DNA from: Streptosporangium sp. NBC_01755
GTDB lineage: Bacteria; Actinomycetota; Actinomycetes; Streptosporangiales; Streptosporangiaceae
Length of the DNA: 64,000 nt
NCBI RefSeq assembly: GCF_035917995.1
Contig: NZ_CP109131.1
Span: forward strand, 4,588,001-4,652,000
Reading direction: 5' to 3'
Part shown: piece after piece, positions 1-7,950 of the stretch
Numbering within the stretch: the stretch's first letter is position 1
How the letters are laid out: every line of letters begins with the position of its first letter
Notes under the pieces: generated by a model
Told to the model about the DNA's origin: nothing
Databases searched by the model: none
The model's input: only the letters and a program-made list of their open reading frames with translations
Made by a program: the position numbers and the translations under genes

Positions 1-671
1 TCACCGACGAGCTTGCGGAGCTCCCTGCCGTACTGGTTGCGCATCCACCGGTCCGCGCAGATGAACCCAAGTCGGCCTCCCGCACGGAGAGAGCGGAGAG
101 CGGCCTCGAAGAAGCCGACGTAGATGTCTGCCCGTCCCACCATCGTGGGCCATAGAGCCCGATAGAGACTCATTCGCTCCTCAGGCAGGTCCTCCAGGCG
201 GATGTAGGGCGGGTTGCCGACGACGACATCCACTCCAGGGGTGCCCGCAGGCCGCTCAAACAGGTAGTCGGCTCGTCGCACCCAGGCTTGAGCCACATGG
301 AAGGCGTCATCGGCCGCCCAGCCTTCCGCCGTCAGAATGCGCTCGACCAGAGCGCGGGATGCGGCCACGTTCCGAGGAAGAAGATCGAAGGCCCGCACCG
401 CGTCCAGGGCGGCTGTGATGTCTCGCCCGTGCTTGCGGCATGAGGCGCTGACCCGCTGGGCGATCACACCGAGGAACGCCCCACTGCCGCAGGCGGGCTC
501 GACGAGTCGGAGCAGGGCAAGATCCTGATCTGGACGGTAGCCGACCAGGTCAAGGATCATCTCGACGACCCATTTACGGGTGAACACCTCCCCGTGCTCC
601 ACCGCCTCGTCGGGTATGTCGGCCGGCGCGGCTCGGGGGACGAGGTCGATGTCCAGGGCAAGAGTCTTCAC
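1..671 (-). CDS. Type II adenine-N6 DNA methyltransferase, 3' part outside window
   Basis: This is the N-terminal 223 codons of an Eco57I/PaeR7I-type N6-adenine methyltransferase; the C-terminus lies beyond position 1. I translated it by hand because no stop falls in the window. Residues after the GTG start include a VFTRKWVVEMIL segment, the SAM-binding motif EPACGSGAFL, and the catalytic motif GNPPY followed by IRLEDLPEER. The GTG at 671 has AAGGTGG a few bases upstream. It is divergent from the restriction gene at 844 and presumably protects that enzyme's target. Specificity cannot be read from the sequence; PaeR7I/XhoI (CTCGAG) is inferred only from the partner. Confidence 0.85.
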   Translation of the reverse strand, partial: MKTLALDIDLVPRAAPADIPDEAVEHGEVFTRKWVVEMILDLVGYRPDQDLALLRLVEPACGSGAFLGVIAQRVSASCRKHGRDITAALDAVRAFDLLPRNVAASRALVERILTAEGWAADDAFHVAQAWVRRADYLFERPAGTPGVDVVVGNPPYIRLEDLPEERMSLYRALWPTMVGRADIYVGFFEAALRSLRAGGRLGFICADRWMRNQYGRELRKLVG

Positions 672-843
672 GATGCCACCTTACGAGGGGGTGGTGATCC
701 ACGATCGCGTACGTGCCCATGGCTGGCCAGAGCACAGGACGATAACGGGGCGGGACGAGTGGACGAACCAGCGTGATGCAGCGCTTTTCCCTGTTACCTT
801 GATCGGATTCAAAACCCGAATCGGGGCAAGGAGAGCGCTGGCA

Positions 844-1551
844 GTGCGCAAGGAAGCGGTTCAGCAGGCAGTCGAAGAGTTCTGGTCAGAGCGACGGGTG
901 CAGATAGAAAAGCTTAAAGATCAAGGGAAATCCGGTGGTGCCGCCCGCGCCAACGGTCATATGGGGGGCTTCACGAACTTGGTCGCTCAAGAATTCGTCG
1001 GTGCTGGAGTCCCTGCGGAGTGCATCAAAACGGGCAAGCCTTACCTGCCCGGCTACTATCGGGTCCGCAAGCAGTGGGACCTGGCGATCGTATGGGAAGG
1101 CGTCCTCGTTGCGGCGATCGAGTTCAAGTCGCAGGTCGGCAGCGTCGGAAAGAACATCAACAACCGATTCGAAGAGGCATTGGGAACCGCGACGGACACT
1201 CACGCGGCACACATCAAGAACGGGATCTATGGCGAGATTCCTCCCTGGCTAGGGTACGTGTTCGTCCTGCAGGAAACAACCGAGACCGAACAACGGAACC
1301 GATCAACGAAGACCCTCTTTCCGACCGATCCGGCATTTGATGGCATGTCCTACAACGAGCGTTACCAGGAGATGGCTAAACGCTTCGTCAGGGAACGCAT
1401 ATACCAGGCCGGCTGGTTTGTGACCACTAAGGTCACAGATGAGGGAGTTGTGTATAACGAGCCCCTGGCTATGGCGGGCGCCGCGGAATTCGCGGTACAG
1501 ATCAGAGAGCGAGTCGATTACGTGAAGGCTGTTCTCAGCGAGACGCACTGA
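844..1551 (+). CDS. PaeR7I/XhoI-family type II restriction endonuclease
   Basis: A 235-residue protein resembling the XhoI/PaeR7I restriction endonuclease family, which cleaves CTCGAG. Recognised features are the N-terminal AVEEFWSERR segment, GGFTNLVAQEF, the central DLAIVWEGVLVAAIEFKSQ stretch (a D...E-x-K type nuclease core) and a C-terminal RFVRERIYQAGWF segment. The frame is open upstream to 580, but I chose GTG 844 because AAGGAGAG lies about ten bases before it, the length then fits the family, and earlier starts would run into the divergent methylase. ATG 673 is the alternative. Base composition is lower in GC than later core genes, consistent with horizontal transfer (inference). Confidence 0.8.
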   Translation: MRKEAVQQAVEEFWSERRVQIEKLKDQGKSGGAARANGHMGGFTNLVAQEFVGAGVPAECIKTGKPYLPGYYRVRKQWDLAIVWEGVLVAAIEFKSQVGSVGKNINNRFEEALGTATDTHAAHIKNGIYGEIPPWLGYVFVLQETTETEQRNRSTKTLFPTDPAFDGMSYNERYQEMAKRFVRERIYQAGWFVTTKVTDEGVVYNEPLAMAGAAEFAVQIRERVDYVKAVLSETH

Positions 1552-1762
1552 GTCTAAGGCGTGACGGATAAAAAGTCGGGATTGCTGACTTATCCGTACT
1601 GGGCGTGGTGGGTCGGGTTTGTCTGTGGTCGCGCCTCTGGCCTGTCGCGACGAGAATTTTCCGGGTAACGATCGCTTTTGATCACCGGTAAGGCATGGTC
1701 GCGCCGTCCTTATGGGAACCGCTGATGGTCGACGACGATCTTGCATCAGCAGGTTTCGAAGG

Positions 1763-2377
1763 TCAGTTGAAAGCGGCGTCGATGTCGTCGGCCAGGGCCT
1801 GAGCTGAGACGGCGACGAGCATTAGTGCGGGGACGCCGGTGTCCTTCGGCACCCCATACCAGAACCCGCTCCACGGTCCGAACCAGATCAGCCAGTCGGT
1901 GTAACGAGCATTCATCTCGGCCTGGGCGGCGGCAACGGATGTCTGGGGGACCAGTGGAGAGCCATCCATGAACTGTTGAGAGGCGGGGGCATGCCAGTCC
2001 AGTTCGGCCCAGACCACCCTGCCCGTTTGATCGCCGTCGATGCCCCGGCGGACCGCCAGTGCGGCCACCAGTGCCAGCCCGCGCCCACCGGGGGCGTTCT
2101 CGTCCCGGCAGCGCACTATGGGGTCGGTGGGGGCGCCGCCGTCCAGAACCGCGATTCTCGCTCTGAACCCGTCCTTGCCGAGCGGTAACTGGGTTACCTC
2201 CACGACGAAGACCCCGCCACGCCCGCTGGCCGTATGGCAGATCGCGTTAGATGTCAGTTCCGAGGTGATCAGGATCAGGTCGTCCAGCAGAGGGCTGGAT
2301 GCCAGCAGCGTCTTAACGAAGCGCCGGGCTTCACCGATCTGCTCCTGAGCGCCGGGGAAGGCCCTACGCCAGCGCAT
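1763..2377 (-). CDS. RsbW/SpoIIAB-like ATP-binding (anti-sigma-type) protein
   Basis: A 204-residue protein with an N-terminal GHKL ATPase domain of the HATPase_c_2 type used by anti-sigma factor kinases. The N-box region reads LILITSELTSNAICH (about residues 35-50) and the ATP-lid GGRGLALVAALA lies near residue 100. About 80 C-terminal residues rich in Trp and aromatic residues have no family I recognise. It is divergent from an XRE-DUF5753 regulator and a DUF397 protein, the same trio found in WhiJ/AbaA-type modules of Streptomyces (established knowledge). It may bind a sigma factor or partner kinase; no sigma gene is adjacent. Confidence 0.75.
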   Translation of the reverse strand: MRWRRAFPGAQEQIGEARRFVKTLLASSPLLDDLILITSELTSNAICHTASGRGGVFVVEVTQLPLGKDGFRARIAVLDGGAPTDPIVRCRDENAPGGRGLALVAALAVRRGIDGDQTGRVVWAELDWHAPASQQFMDGSPLVPQTSVAAAQAEMNARYTDWLIWFGPWSGFWYGVPKDTGVPALMLVAVSAQALADDIDAAFN

Positions 2378-2684
2378 TGCCGTACTCCTTCGCGCGGCGC
2401 CCGGAACGGCGCGACGGACGATGCTTTTGTGTAGCTGTGCATCTGCTCTGACTTTTGGTCATGATTGCTCCAGATCACGTACTGGTTGTACGAATTCTCG
2501 AAGCCAACCCCTCGCTTGTAACTCTCTGAAGTCAAATGGGCACGGAGGGGGGTCGTTCCCTCACGATGGCCTCTCGGTTCGGAGTAGGCAAGTCGTTTCT
2601 AAGAAAATTTTCTCGGGAAAACCATCCTTCCGGAGGGGCATGGATGCGGCACACTGTGTCGCGTGAGATTGACGGAGGGTTGTC
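2378..2684. other. Divergent promoter region of the WhiJ-like module
   Basis: These 307 bases separate the minus-strand ATPase from the plus-strand XRE gene. They are clearly richer in A+T than the flanks, as expected for two divergent promoters. I see no long perfect palindrome and no credible ORF. The strong GGAGGG at 2674-2679 belongs to the XRE gene's ribosome binding site. Confidence 0.5.
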
Positions 2685-3554
2685 GTGGCCGGTGAGTCTC
2701 TACCGCCGACGCCGACGGTGCGGCTACGTCGACTGGGCGCGACTTTGCGCCGCTTGCGGGAAGCGGCGAATCTAACGTTGGAGGAGGCCGGCGCTCAGTT
2801 GGAACGCAGCCTGTCCTCGCTTAGCAAGATCGAGAATGGCCGGGTTCGCATCCCGCCCCGTGATCTGCGGGTCATCCTCGACTTCTATGGAGTCAATGAG
2901 GAACCAGCCAGAGAGGCGCTGCTTCTCCTGTCACGGGATGCCCGCAAACGCGGTTGGTGGCAGCGCTACGGCGATGTGCTGTCCCCCTCCTACCTGGACT
3001 TCATCAGCCTGGAAGCGGACGCCGCCGAGATCTGCACCTTCGAGACCGGCCTGGTCCCCGGGTTGCTGCAGACCCAGGACTACGCCAGAGCGGTCATCGC
3101 GGCGGTCCCCGACACCGATGGCGCCGCTCGCGACGTCGACCAACTCCTGGCAGTGCGTATGGCCCGTCAGGAAGTCCTCAGCCGTGATCATCCCCTCACC
3201 CTCTGGGCGATCGTGGATGAGGCATTACTTCATCGTCATATCGGCGGACGAGAGGTGATGCGCTCTCAGTTGCAGCACCTGGTCCAGGTTGGCGGAAGCA
3301 GCCATGTCACCTTGCAGGTCCTGCCCTACGCCGTGGGCGCCCACGCCGGCATCAATGGTCCGTTCACCATCCTGGAGTTCCCGGAGATCGCGGACTTGGA
3401 CGTCGTACTCCTGGAGAGCCAGACCAGCGGGCTGTATCTGGAACAAGCGGAAGAAGTCCGCCGTTATAGGACTATTTTCAACCATTTACGCGCTTCAGCG
3501 AAGTCCGCGGCGGCTTCCCGGGTGATGATTGAGGATATAGCCAAGCAGCTATGA
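2685..3554 (+). CDS. XRE-family regulator with DUF5753 domain (WhiJ-like)
   Basis: A 289-residue regulator. Residues 12-65 form a Cro/C1-type helix-turn-helix (LRRLREAANLTLEEAG ... LSSLSKIENGRVRIP). The rest is the DUF5753 domain typical of actinobacterial WhiJ/Scr1 proteins, with YLDFISLEADAAEICTFE and LVPGLLQTQDYARAVI. Start is GTG 2685, seven bases after GGAGGG. The stop overlaps the next start (ATGA at 3551), so it is translationally coupled to the DUF397 gene. Such pairs control development and antibiotic production in Streptomyces and have been discussed as toxin-antitoxin-like (established for the family). The target here is unknown. Confidence 0.9.
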   Translation: MAGESLPPTPTVRLRRLGATLRRLREAANLTLEEAGAQLERSLSSLSKIENGRVRIPPRDLRVILDFYGVNEEPAREALLLLSRDARKRGWWQRYGDVLSPSYLDFISLEADAAEICTFETGLVPGLLQTQDYARAVIAAVPDTDGAARDVDQLLAVRMARQEVLSRDHPLTLWAIVDEALLHRHIGGREVMRSQLQHLVQVGGSSHVTLQVLPYAVGAHAGINGPFTILEFPEIADLDVVLLESQTSGLYLEQAEEVRRYRTIFNHLRASAKSAAASRVMIEDIAKQL

Positions 3555-3784
3555 CGACAGGAGATGATAGCGGCGTGTCCCGATCAGATCTGTCCGACGC
3601 CACCTGGCGCAAGAGCAGCCTAAGCGGCAGTGACCATAACTGTGTAGAAGTCGCCTTCTTGAGCGGTGGCGCTGTCGCCGTCCGTAACTCCAACCATCCC
3701 GATGCCGGAACCGCCGTGTTCACCCCTGCCGAGTGGGCGGCCTTCATCGGCGGCGTCAAGAACCAAGAGTTCGACCCGCGCTGA
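3551..3784 (+). CDS. DUF397 small protein
   Basis: A 77-residue protein carrying a full DUF397 domain: WRKSSLSGSDHNCVEVA, then GAVAVRNSNHPDAGTAVFTPAEWAAFIGGVK. DUF397 proteins are short, acidic and almost always sit behind an XRE-DUF5753 gene, as here with a four-base overlap. They are thought to modulate the DNA-binding partner; a toxin-like role has been proposed but is not settled. No membrane segment or signal is visible. Family assignment is secure; function is inferred from context. Confidence 0.9.
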   Translation: MTTGDDSGVSRSDLSDATWRKSSLSGSDHNCVEVAFLSGGAVAVRNSNHPDAGTAVFTPAEWAAFIGGVKNQEFDPR

Positions 3785-3989
3785 AGAAGTACGGGCCTGT
3801 TCGATTGAAGACCGGGACCTTCGGCTCCGGCAATGTCCTGCACCACTGCCGACCCACTGCTGCTTGACTCACTGACCCGGGCACTCACCGGCTCCGCTGC
3901 TCTGGGCTGTGGCTGCGTTGCTTTAACCGCGGTTATTTCTTACTGGAGCGCGCGACCACCTGCAGTCCTCGACAGGGTTGAAAGGCCGG
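3785..3989. other. Non-coding stretch after DUF397, downstream of the orphan riboswitch
   Basis: About 200 bases with no ORF showing a recognisable family on either strand. It matters because a gene controlled by the minus-strand riboswitch at 3990-4135 should begin here. A GAGGA followed by GTG on the minus strand near 3954 opens a frame that stops after eight codons. The stretch may be a deletion or insertion junction (inference). Confidence 0.4.
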
Positions 3990-4135
3990 AGCGTGCTCAG
4001 GCGATCCGGCTTCACGCTCAAGGTCGTGTCACGGTTGCGGGACAGTGTCGGACTCGCACCGACTTCCCCGGAGAACACTCGCGGGCGGCAGGAAACCCCA
4101 GGCCGGAGCGTCCCGCGTCCGGATGCGCCCGCTAG
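3990..4135 (-). promoter_or_regulatory. Cobalamin (B12) riboswitch, apparently orphan
   Basis: Read on the minus strand, 4050-4069 gives GGGGAAGTCGGTGCGAGTCC and 4029-4046 gives ACTGTCCCGCAACCGTGA. This is the conserved core of cobalamin riboswitches (GGGAA...GGTG.GA.TCC...CTG.CCCGCAAC.GTGA). A B12-box-like segment follows at 3996-4013 (GAAGCCGGATCGCCTGAG). Outer boundaries are approximate because I could not fold it. A riboswitch on this strand should control a gene below 3990, but only the oppositely oriented DUF397 gene is there. Its original target, probably a B12 or cobalt uptake or synthesis gene, seems to have been lost (inference). Confidence 0.75.
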
Positions 4136-4211
4136 CATCGGGGTCCCCCTGTCCCGCCTCGCGGATGCCCCCACCGCGACGGACGCCCGGCCGACTCGCG
4201 ACGGAGCCCGC

Positions 4212-5174
4212 GTGCCCACGATCGACCCCCGACGTCTCCTCGTCCTCCGTGCCTTCGTGCTGTCCGACTCGGTCACCGCGACCGCGGCGGCGCTGCACCT
4301 GACGCCGTCCGCGGTGTCGCAGCAGCTCGCGGCGCTCGAGCGCGAGGTCGGCCACGCGCTCGTCGTACGCACGGGGCGCAAGCTGGCGCTCACGCCGGCC
4401 GGGCGCATCCTCGCCGGGCACGCCGAGGAGATCAGCTCCCGGCTGAAGATCGCCGAGGCCGACCTGGCCGCGCACGCGGGCGGTGTCCTCGGGCAGCTCC
4501 GGATCGGCGCCTTCCCCACGGCGATCAGCTGGTTGGTGGCACCCGCCATCGTCGAGCTGCGCCGCCAGGCGCCGGGCGTCGACGTCACGGTCGTCGACGC
4601 GGAGGCGCACATGAGCCACCGGATGCTGATGCGCGGCGATATCGACGTGACCGTCAGCATGGAGTACGAGTCCGACCCCGAGCGCGACTCCCCCGACATC
4701 GTGAAGTTCCCGCTCTACATCGAGCGGTTCAAGGCCGTCCTCCCCCACGCGCACCCGCTGGCCGGCGAGGAGGGCATCGGGCTCACCCAGCTCACCGAGG
4801 AGGGCTGGATCATGCCCTCGCCCGGTAACCCGTGCCGCACGATGGTGCTGCAGGCGTGCGCCGAGCTCGGCTTCCACCCGCCGATCACCCACGTCTCGGA
4901 CGACTACCGCGCCGCGCTGGCGCTGGTCGCCGCCGAGGCGGGGATCTGCCTGGTACCGGAGTCCGCGCTCTCCGCCCGCGACGCCGACTGGGTGACGATC
5001 CTGCCGACGCGCGGCATCGCGCCGCTGCGCAAGGTGATCATGACGACGCGGCGCGACAACCAGGGCCACCCCGTCGTACGCGCGGGGCTGGAGGCGATGC
5101 GGGCCGTTGTCGCCGAGCCGGACTCGGAGATCTACGGCCCGCTCGCGCGGTCCGACACCTTCAGCGTCGAGTGA
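4212..5174 (+). CDS. LysR-family transcriptional regulator
   Basis: A 320-residue LysR-type regulator. Residues 1-62 are the winged helix-turn-helix (LLVLRAFVLSDSVTATAAAL, then LTPSAVSQQLAALEREVG). The remainder is the periplasmic-binding-protein-like effector domain (LRIGAFPTAISWLVAPAI near residue 95). The frame is open back to 3978, but GTG 4212 has GGAG six bases upstream and gives the normal family N-terminus. It converges on the hydrolase-ABC operon with a 14-base overlap (5161-5174), so it is the obvious local candidate to control that operon. The ligand is unknown. Confidence 0.9.
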   Translation: MPTIDPRRLLVLRAFVLSDSVTATAAALHLTPSAVSQQLAALEREVGHALVVRTGRKLALTPAGRILAGHAEEISSRLKIAEADLAAHAGGVLGQLRIGAFPTAISWLVAPAIVELRRQAPGVDVTVVDAEAHMSHRMLMRGDIDVTVSMEYESDPERDSPDIVKFPLYIERFKAVLPHAHPLAGEEGIGLTQLTEEGWIMPSPGNPCRTMVLQACAELGFHPPITHVSDDYRAALALVAAEAGICLVPESALSARDADWVTILPTRGIAPLRKVIMTTRRDNQGHPVVRAGLEAMRAVVAEPDSEIYGPLARSDTFSVE

Positions 5175-6009
5175 CGGCTCTGGCCGACGGCGCGTTCTCG
5201 CGGAGGAAGGCGTCGACGTGCCGGTGGTACTCGTCCGGCTTGTCGCGGCGCACGCAGTGGTGGGCGCCCTCGATCACGATGACGTCGAAGCCGGGCGCGA
5301 CGGCGGTGAGGCGCTCACGGGAGTGCTTGTCGACGATGACGTCGCCGGTGCCGGTGACGAGCAGCGCCGGTACGCCGGCCGGGCCGACCGTGATCTGCCG
5401 CGCGGTCGGCGTCCAGATCCGGCGCTTCTCGTGGACCCGCTGCTCCATGTAGTCGATGTTGACGGCCTTCATCGCCTCGGCGAGCGGGCGCAGCTCCTGC
5501 TCCGCCCAGTGGGGCTTGAGCTCGCGCTGCATGTCCATGAGCTCCTCGACCGACGCCGTGTCGGCGTAGTCGAAGGGGTCCTTGACGGTCTGCTCGACGC
5601 TGAGCCACGGGTTGGGGCCGGCCTCCGGCACCCACCACGGCGGGTCCTCGAGTACGACGCCGGCCACGAGGTGCGGGGCGTCGGCGGCGACGAAGGCGGC
5701 GATCCGCGCGCCCATGGAGTGCCCGACGACGAGCGTCTTGCGCCCGGTCTCGTCGAGCATGTCCTTGAGGATGTCGATCGCGTCCTGCACCATCACGTCG
5801 GTGGACGGAACGCCCTCGTGCTCGGGCAGGCGGCTGGGCGACTTCCCATGGCCCCGGGCGTCCGGCGCCACGATGTGGTAGTCGCCGCACCAGCGGTCGA
5901 CGGCGTCGCCGTAGCACGCGCCGGACTCCACGGCGCCGTGCAGGATGAGGATGGCGGGCGCATCTGCTGCGTCCCGCCCATACTCTCGGACGAACAGGTC
6001 GGTTCCCAC
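5161..6009 (-). CDS. Alpha/beta-hydrolase
   Basis: A 282-residue alpha/beta-hydrolase fold enzyme. It shows the oxyanion-hole motif LHGAVESG near residue 24, DARGHGKS near residue 50, the nucleophile elbow GHSMGA (serine near residue 96), a likely acid in the TGTGDVIV segment, and the catalytic histidine in GAHHCVRRDKP near the C-terminus. No signal peptide, so cytoplasmic. It is the last gene of the ABC transporter operon, beginning ten bases after the ATPase stop. It may cleave the imported compound, for example an ester, amide or lactone (inference). Its 3' end overlaps the convergent LysR gene. Confidence 0.85.
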   Translation of the reverse strand: MGTDLFVREYGRDAADAPAILILHGAVESGACYGDAVDRWCGDYHIVAPDARGHGKSPSRLPEHEGVPSTDVMVQDAIDILKDMLDETGRKTLVVGHSMGARIAAFVAADAPHLVAGVVLEDPPWWVPEAGPNPWLSVEQTVKDPFDYADTASVEELMDMQRELKPHWAEQELRPLAEAMKAVNIDYMEQRVHEKRRIWTPTARQITVGPAGVPALLVTGTGDVIVDKHSRERLTAVAPGFDVIVIEGAHHCVRRDKPDEYHRHVDAFLRENAPSARAVTRR

Positions 6010-6019
6010 GTGTCCTCAT

Positions 6020-6919
6020 TCAGTACTTTGTCGCGCCGGCCTCCGGCCGGCTCACGGCGGGGTGGTCGTTCGGTGAGCCATGGTCATGATCGTGGCACGC
6101 CTGGTCGGCGTCGCGCAACGCTCCCGCAGGCCAGGCCGGCAGCTCCGCCTCCGGTGTCGCCTCGACCAGCGCGCGCGTGCAGGGGTGCTGCGGGGAGCGG
6201 AAGATCTCGTCGGACGGGCCGGTCTCGACGATGCGGCCGCGCTGCATGACGGCGACGCGGTCGCTGTAGAGCCGGATCACCGCCAGGTCGTGGCTGACGT
6301 GGAGGAACGAGATCCCCTGGTCGCGCTGCAGGTCGGCCAGTAGGTTGAGGATCTGGGCACGCACCGACACGTCGAGCGCCGAGGTCGGCTCGTCCGCGAT
6401 GATCAGGTCCGGCTTGAGGGCGAGCGCGCGCGCCACGGCGACGCGCTGGAGCTGCCCGCCGGACGCCTCGTGCGGGTAGCGCCCCAGGTAGTCGGCGCCG
6501 AGGCCGACCGACTCCAGCAGCGCGACCAGCTCGGCGGTCGACGTCGTCTCGCCGTGCGCACGGAAGACGTTCTCCAGCGTCTGCCGCACGGTCTGCAGCG
6601 GGTTCAGCGACGCCAACGGGTCCTGGAAGACCATGGCGACGTTGCGCCGCAGCCGCCGCAGTCCTCGCCGACTGAGGCAGGCGACGTCCTGCCCGCCCGT
6701 ACGGACGGTGCCGGACGTCGGCATCACCAGGCCGTTGGCCATCCGCGCCAGCGTGGACTTGCCCGAGCCGGACTCGCCGACCAGGCCGAGCGCCTCGCCC
6801 CGCTCGACGTGGAGCGAGACGCCGTCGACGGCGAGGAAGCCCTTGCGCCCGCGGCCGAAGCCACCGGCGGTGCGGTAGCGCTTGCTGACGTCGGTCATCT
6901 CCAGGATCGGCTCGCTCAC
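6020..6919 (-). CDS. ABC transporter ATPase, DppF/OppF type
   Basis: A 299-residue ATP-binding subunit of a peptide/nickel-family importer. Walker A is GESGSGKST near residue 45. The segment VAMVFQDPLASLNP includes the Q-loop, the signature is ASGGQLQR, Walker B is LIIADEPTSALD, and the switch histidine is in LHVSHDL. Start GTG 6919 overlaps the previous gene's stop as GTGA, so the two ATPases are coupled. The open frame continues far upstream antisense to the neighbouring ATPase gene, but that extension is composition-driven. The C-terminal histidine/aspartate-rich tail (DHDHGS) is family-atypical and might be low-complexity. Confidence 0.9.
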   Translation of the reverse strand: MSEPILEMTDVSKRYRTAGGFGRGRKGFLAVDGVSLHVERGEALGLVGESGSGKSTLARMANGLVMPTSGTVRTGGQDVACLSRRGLRRLRRNVAMVFQDPLASLNPLQTVRQTLENVFRAHGETTSTAELVALLESVGLGADYLGRYPHEASGGQLQRVAVARALALKPDLIIADEPTSALDVSVRAQILNLLADLQRDQGISFLHVSHDLAVIRLYSDRVAVMQRGRIVETGPSDEIFRSPQHPCTRALVEATPEAELPAWPAGALRDADQACHDHDHGSPNDHPAVSRPEAGATKY

Positions 6920-7950
6920 CGGGCGACCTCCTGCGGTGCGGGGAGACGATCGAGGTGGCAGGCCGCAAGGTGCAGGCCGCCGCCCTCGCTGGTCGGGCGG
7001 ACGGTGGGCAGCGGTGCCTCGACGACACAGCGCTCGCCGACCTGGTCCGCGAGGCCGCAGCGCGGCGCGAAGGCGCAACCCGGTCCGGCGTCGCGCAGCG
7101 ACGTGGGCGCGCCGGGGATGGCGCGGAGCCGGGTCCGCTCCCCTCCAGTGTCGAGTCGGGCGTCCAGCCGCGGCGTGGCCGCGCGGAGACCGACGGTGTA
7201 CGGGTGGGCGGGCTGATCGAAGATGTCGCGGAGGCTGCCGTACTCGGCCTGGCGGCCGGCGTACAGCACGAGGACGTCGTCCGCCACGCTCCCCACCACC
7301 CCGAAGTCGTGGCTGATCAGGAGCATCGCCATGCCGTACTCCTGCTGGAGCTCGCGGAGCAGGGCCAGGATCTGCGCCTGCACCGTCACGTCGAGCGCGG
7401 TGGTCGGCTCGTCGGCGATGAGGAGCGCCGGCCGGTTCACCAGGGCCATCGCGATCACCGCGCGTTGCCGCATGCCGCCGGAGAACTCGTGCGGGAAGCG
7501 GCGTACGGCGTCCGCGGGCTCGGGGATGCCGACCCGGTCGAGCATCTCGACCGCACGGGCCCGCGCAGCGCGGCGGGTGACCGACGGGTCGTGCAGGCGG
7601 ACCGCCTGGGCGATGTGCGCGCCGATGTCGAGGTACGGGCTGAGCGCGGACATCGAGTCCTGGAACACCATGGCCACGTCGGAGCCGCGGGCCCGGCGCA
7701 GCTCGCGCTCGTCGGCGGAGAGCATCTCCCGGCCGGCGACGACGATCCGGCCCCGGGCGCTCGCCCCGCGCGGCAGCAGCCGCATGATCGCCCGGCCGGT
7801 GATCGTCTTGCCCGACCCCGACTCGCCGACCACGGCGAGCGTGCGGCCGCCGTCCAGCCTTACGGAGAGGTCCCGGACGACATCGGCGGTGACGCCGCCG
7901 CCGGTGAACGAGACGCACAGGTCCTCGACCTGGAGTACGGGGTCAGGCAC
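6916..7950 (-). CDS. ABC transporter ATPase, DppD/OppD type
   Basis: A 344-residue ATPase of the DppD/OppD group. Walker A GESGSGKT lies near residue 42, the Q-loop in VAMVFQDSMSALSP, the signature in FSGGMRQR, Walker B in LLIADEPTTALD and the H-switch in LISHDFG. The C-terminal oligopeptide-transporter domain has the cysteine-containing segment CAFAPRCGLADQVGERC and a further Cys near the end (AACH), a hallmark of this subgroup. It pairs with the following ATPase to power the two permeases. Start GTG 7950 overlaps the permease stop by eight bases. Confidence 0.92.
   Translation of the reverse strand: MPDPVLQVEDLCVSFTGGGVTADVVRDLSVRLDGGRTLAVVGESGSGKTITGRAIMRLLPRGASARGRIVVAGREMLSADERELRRARGSDVAMVFQDSMSALSPYLDIGAHIAQAVRLHDPSVTRRAARARAVEMLDRVGIPEPADAVRRFPHEFSGGMRQRAVIAMALVNRPALLIADEPTTALDVTVQAQILALLRELQQEYGMAMLLISHDFGVVGSVADDVLVLYAGRQAEYGSLRDIFDQPAHPYTVGLRAATPRLDARLDTGGERTRLRAIPGAPTSLRDAGPGCAFAPRCGLADQVGERCVVEAPLPTVRPTSEGGGLHLAACHLDRLPAPQEVAR

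Noticed and set aside
580..843. Longer N-terminus for the restriction enzyme (ATG 580 or 673)
   Set aside because: It overlaps the divergent methylase or its ribosome site and lacks the family pattern; GTG 844 has a good ribosome site.
6020..7918. A single 632-residue frame covering both ABC ATPases
   Set aside because: Its first half is arginine/proline-rich antisense-frame noise lying over the DppD-type gene. Only the part from GTG 6919 carries ABC motifs.
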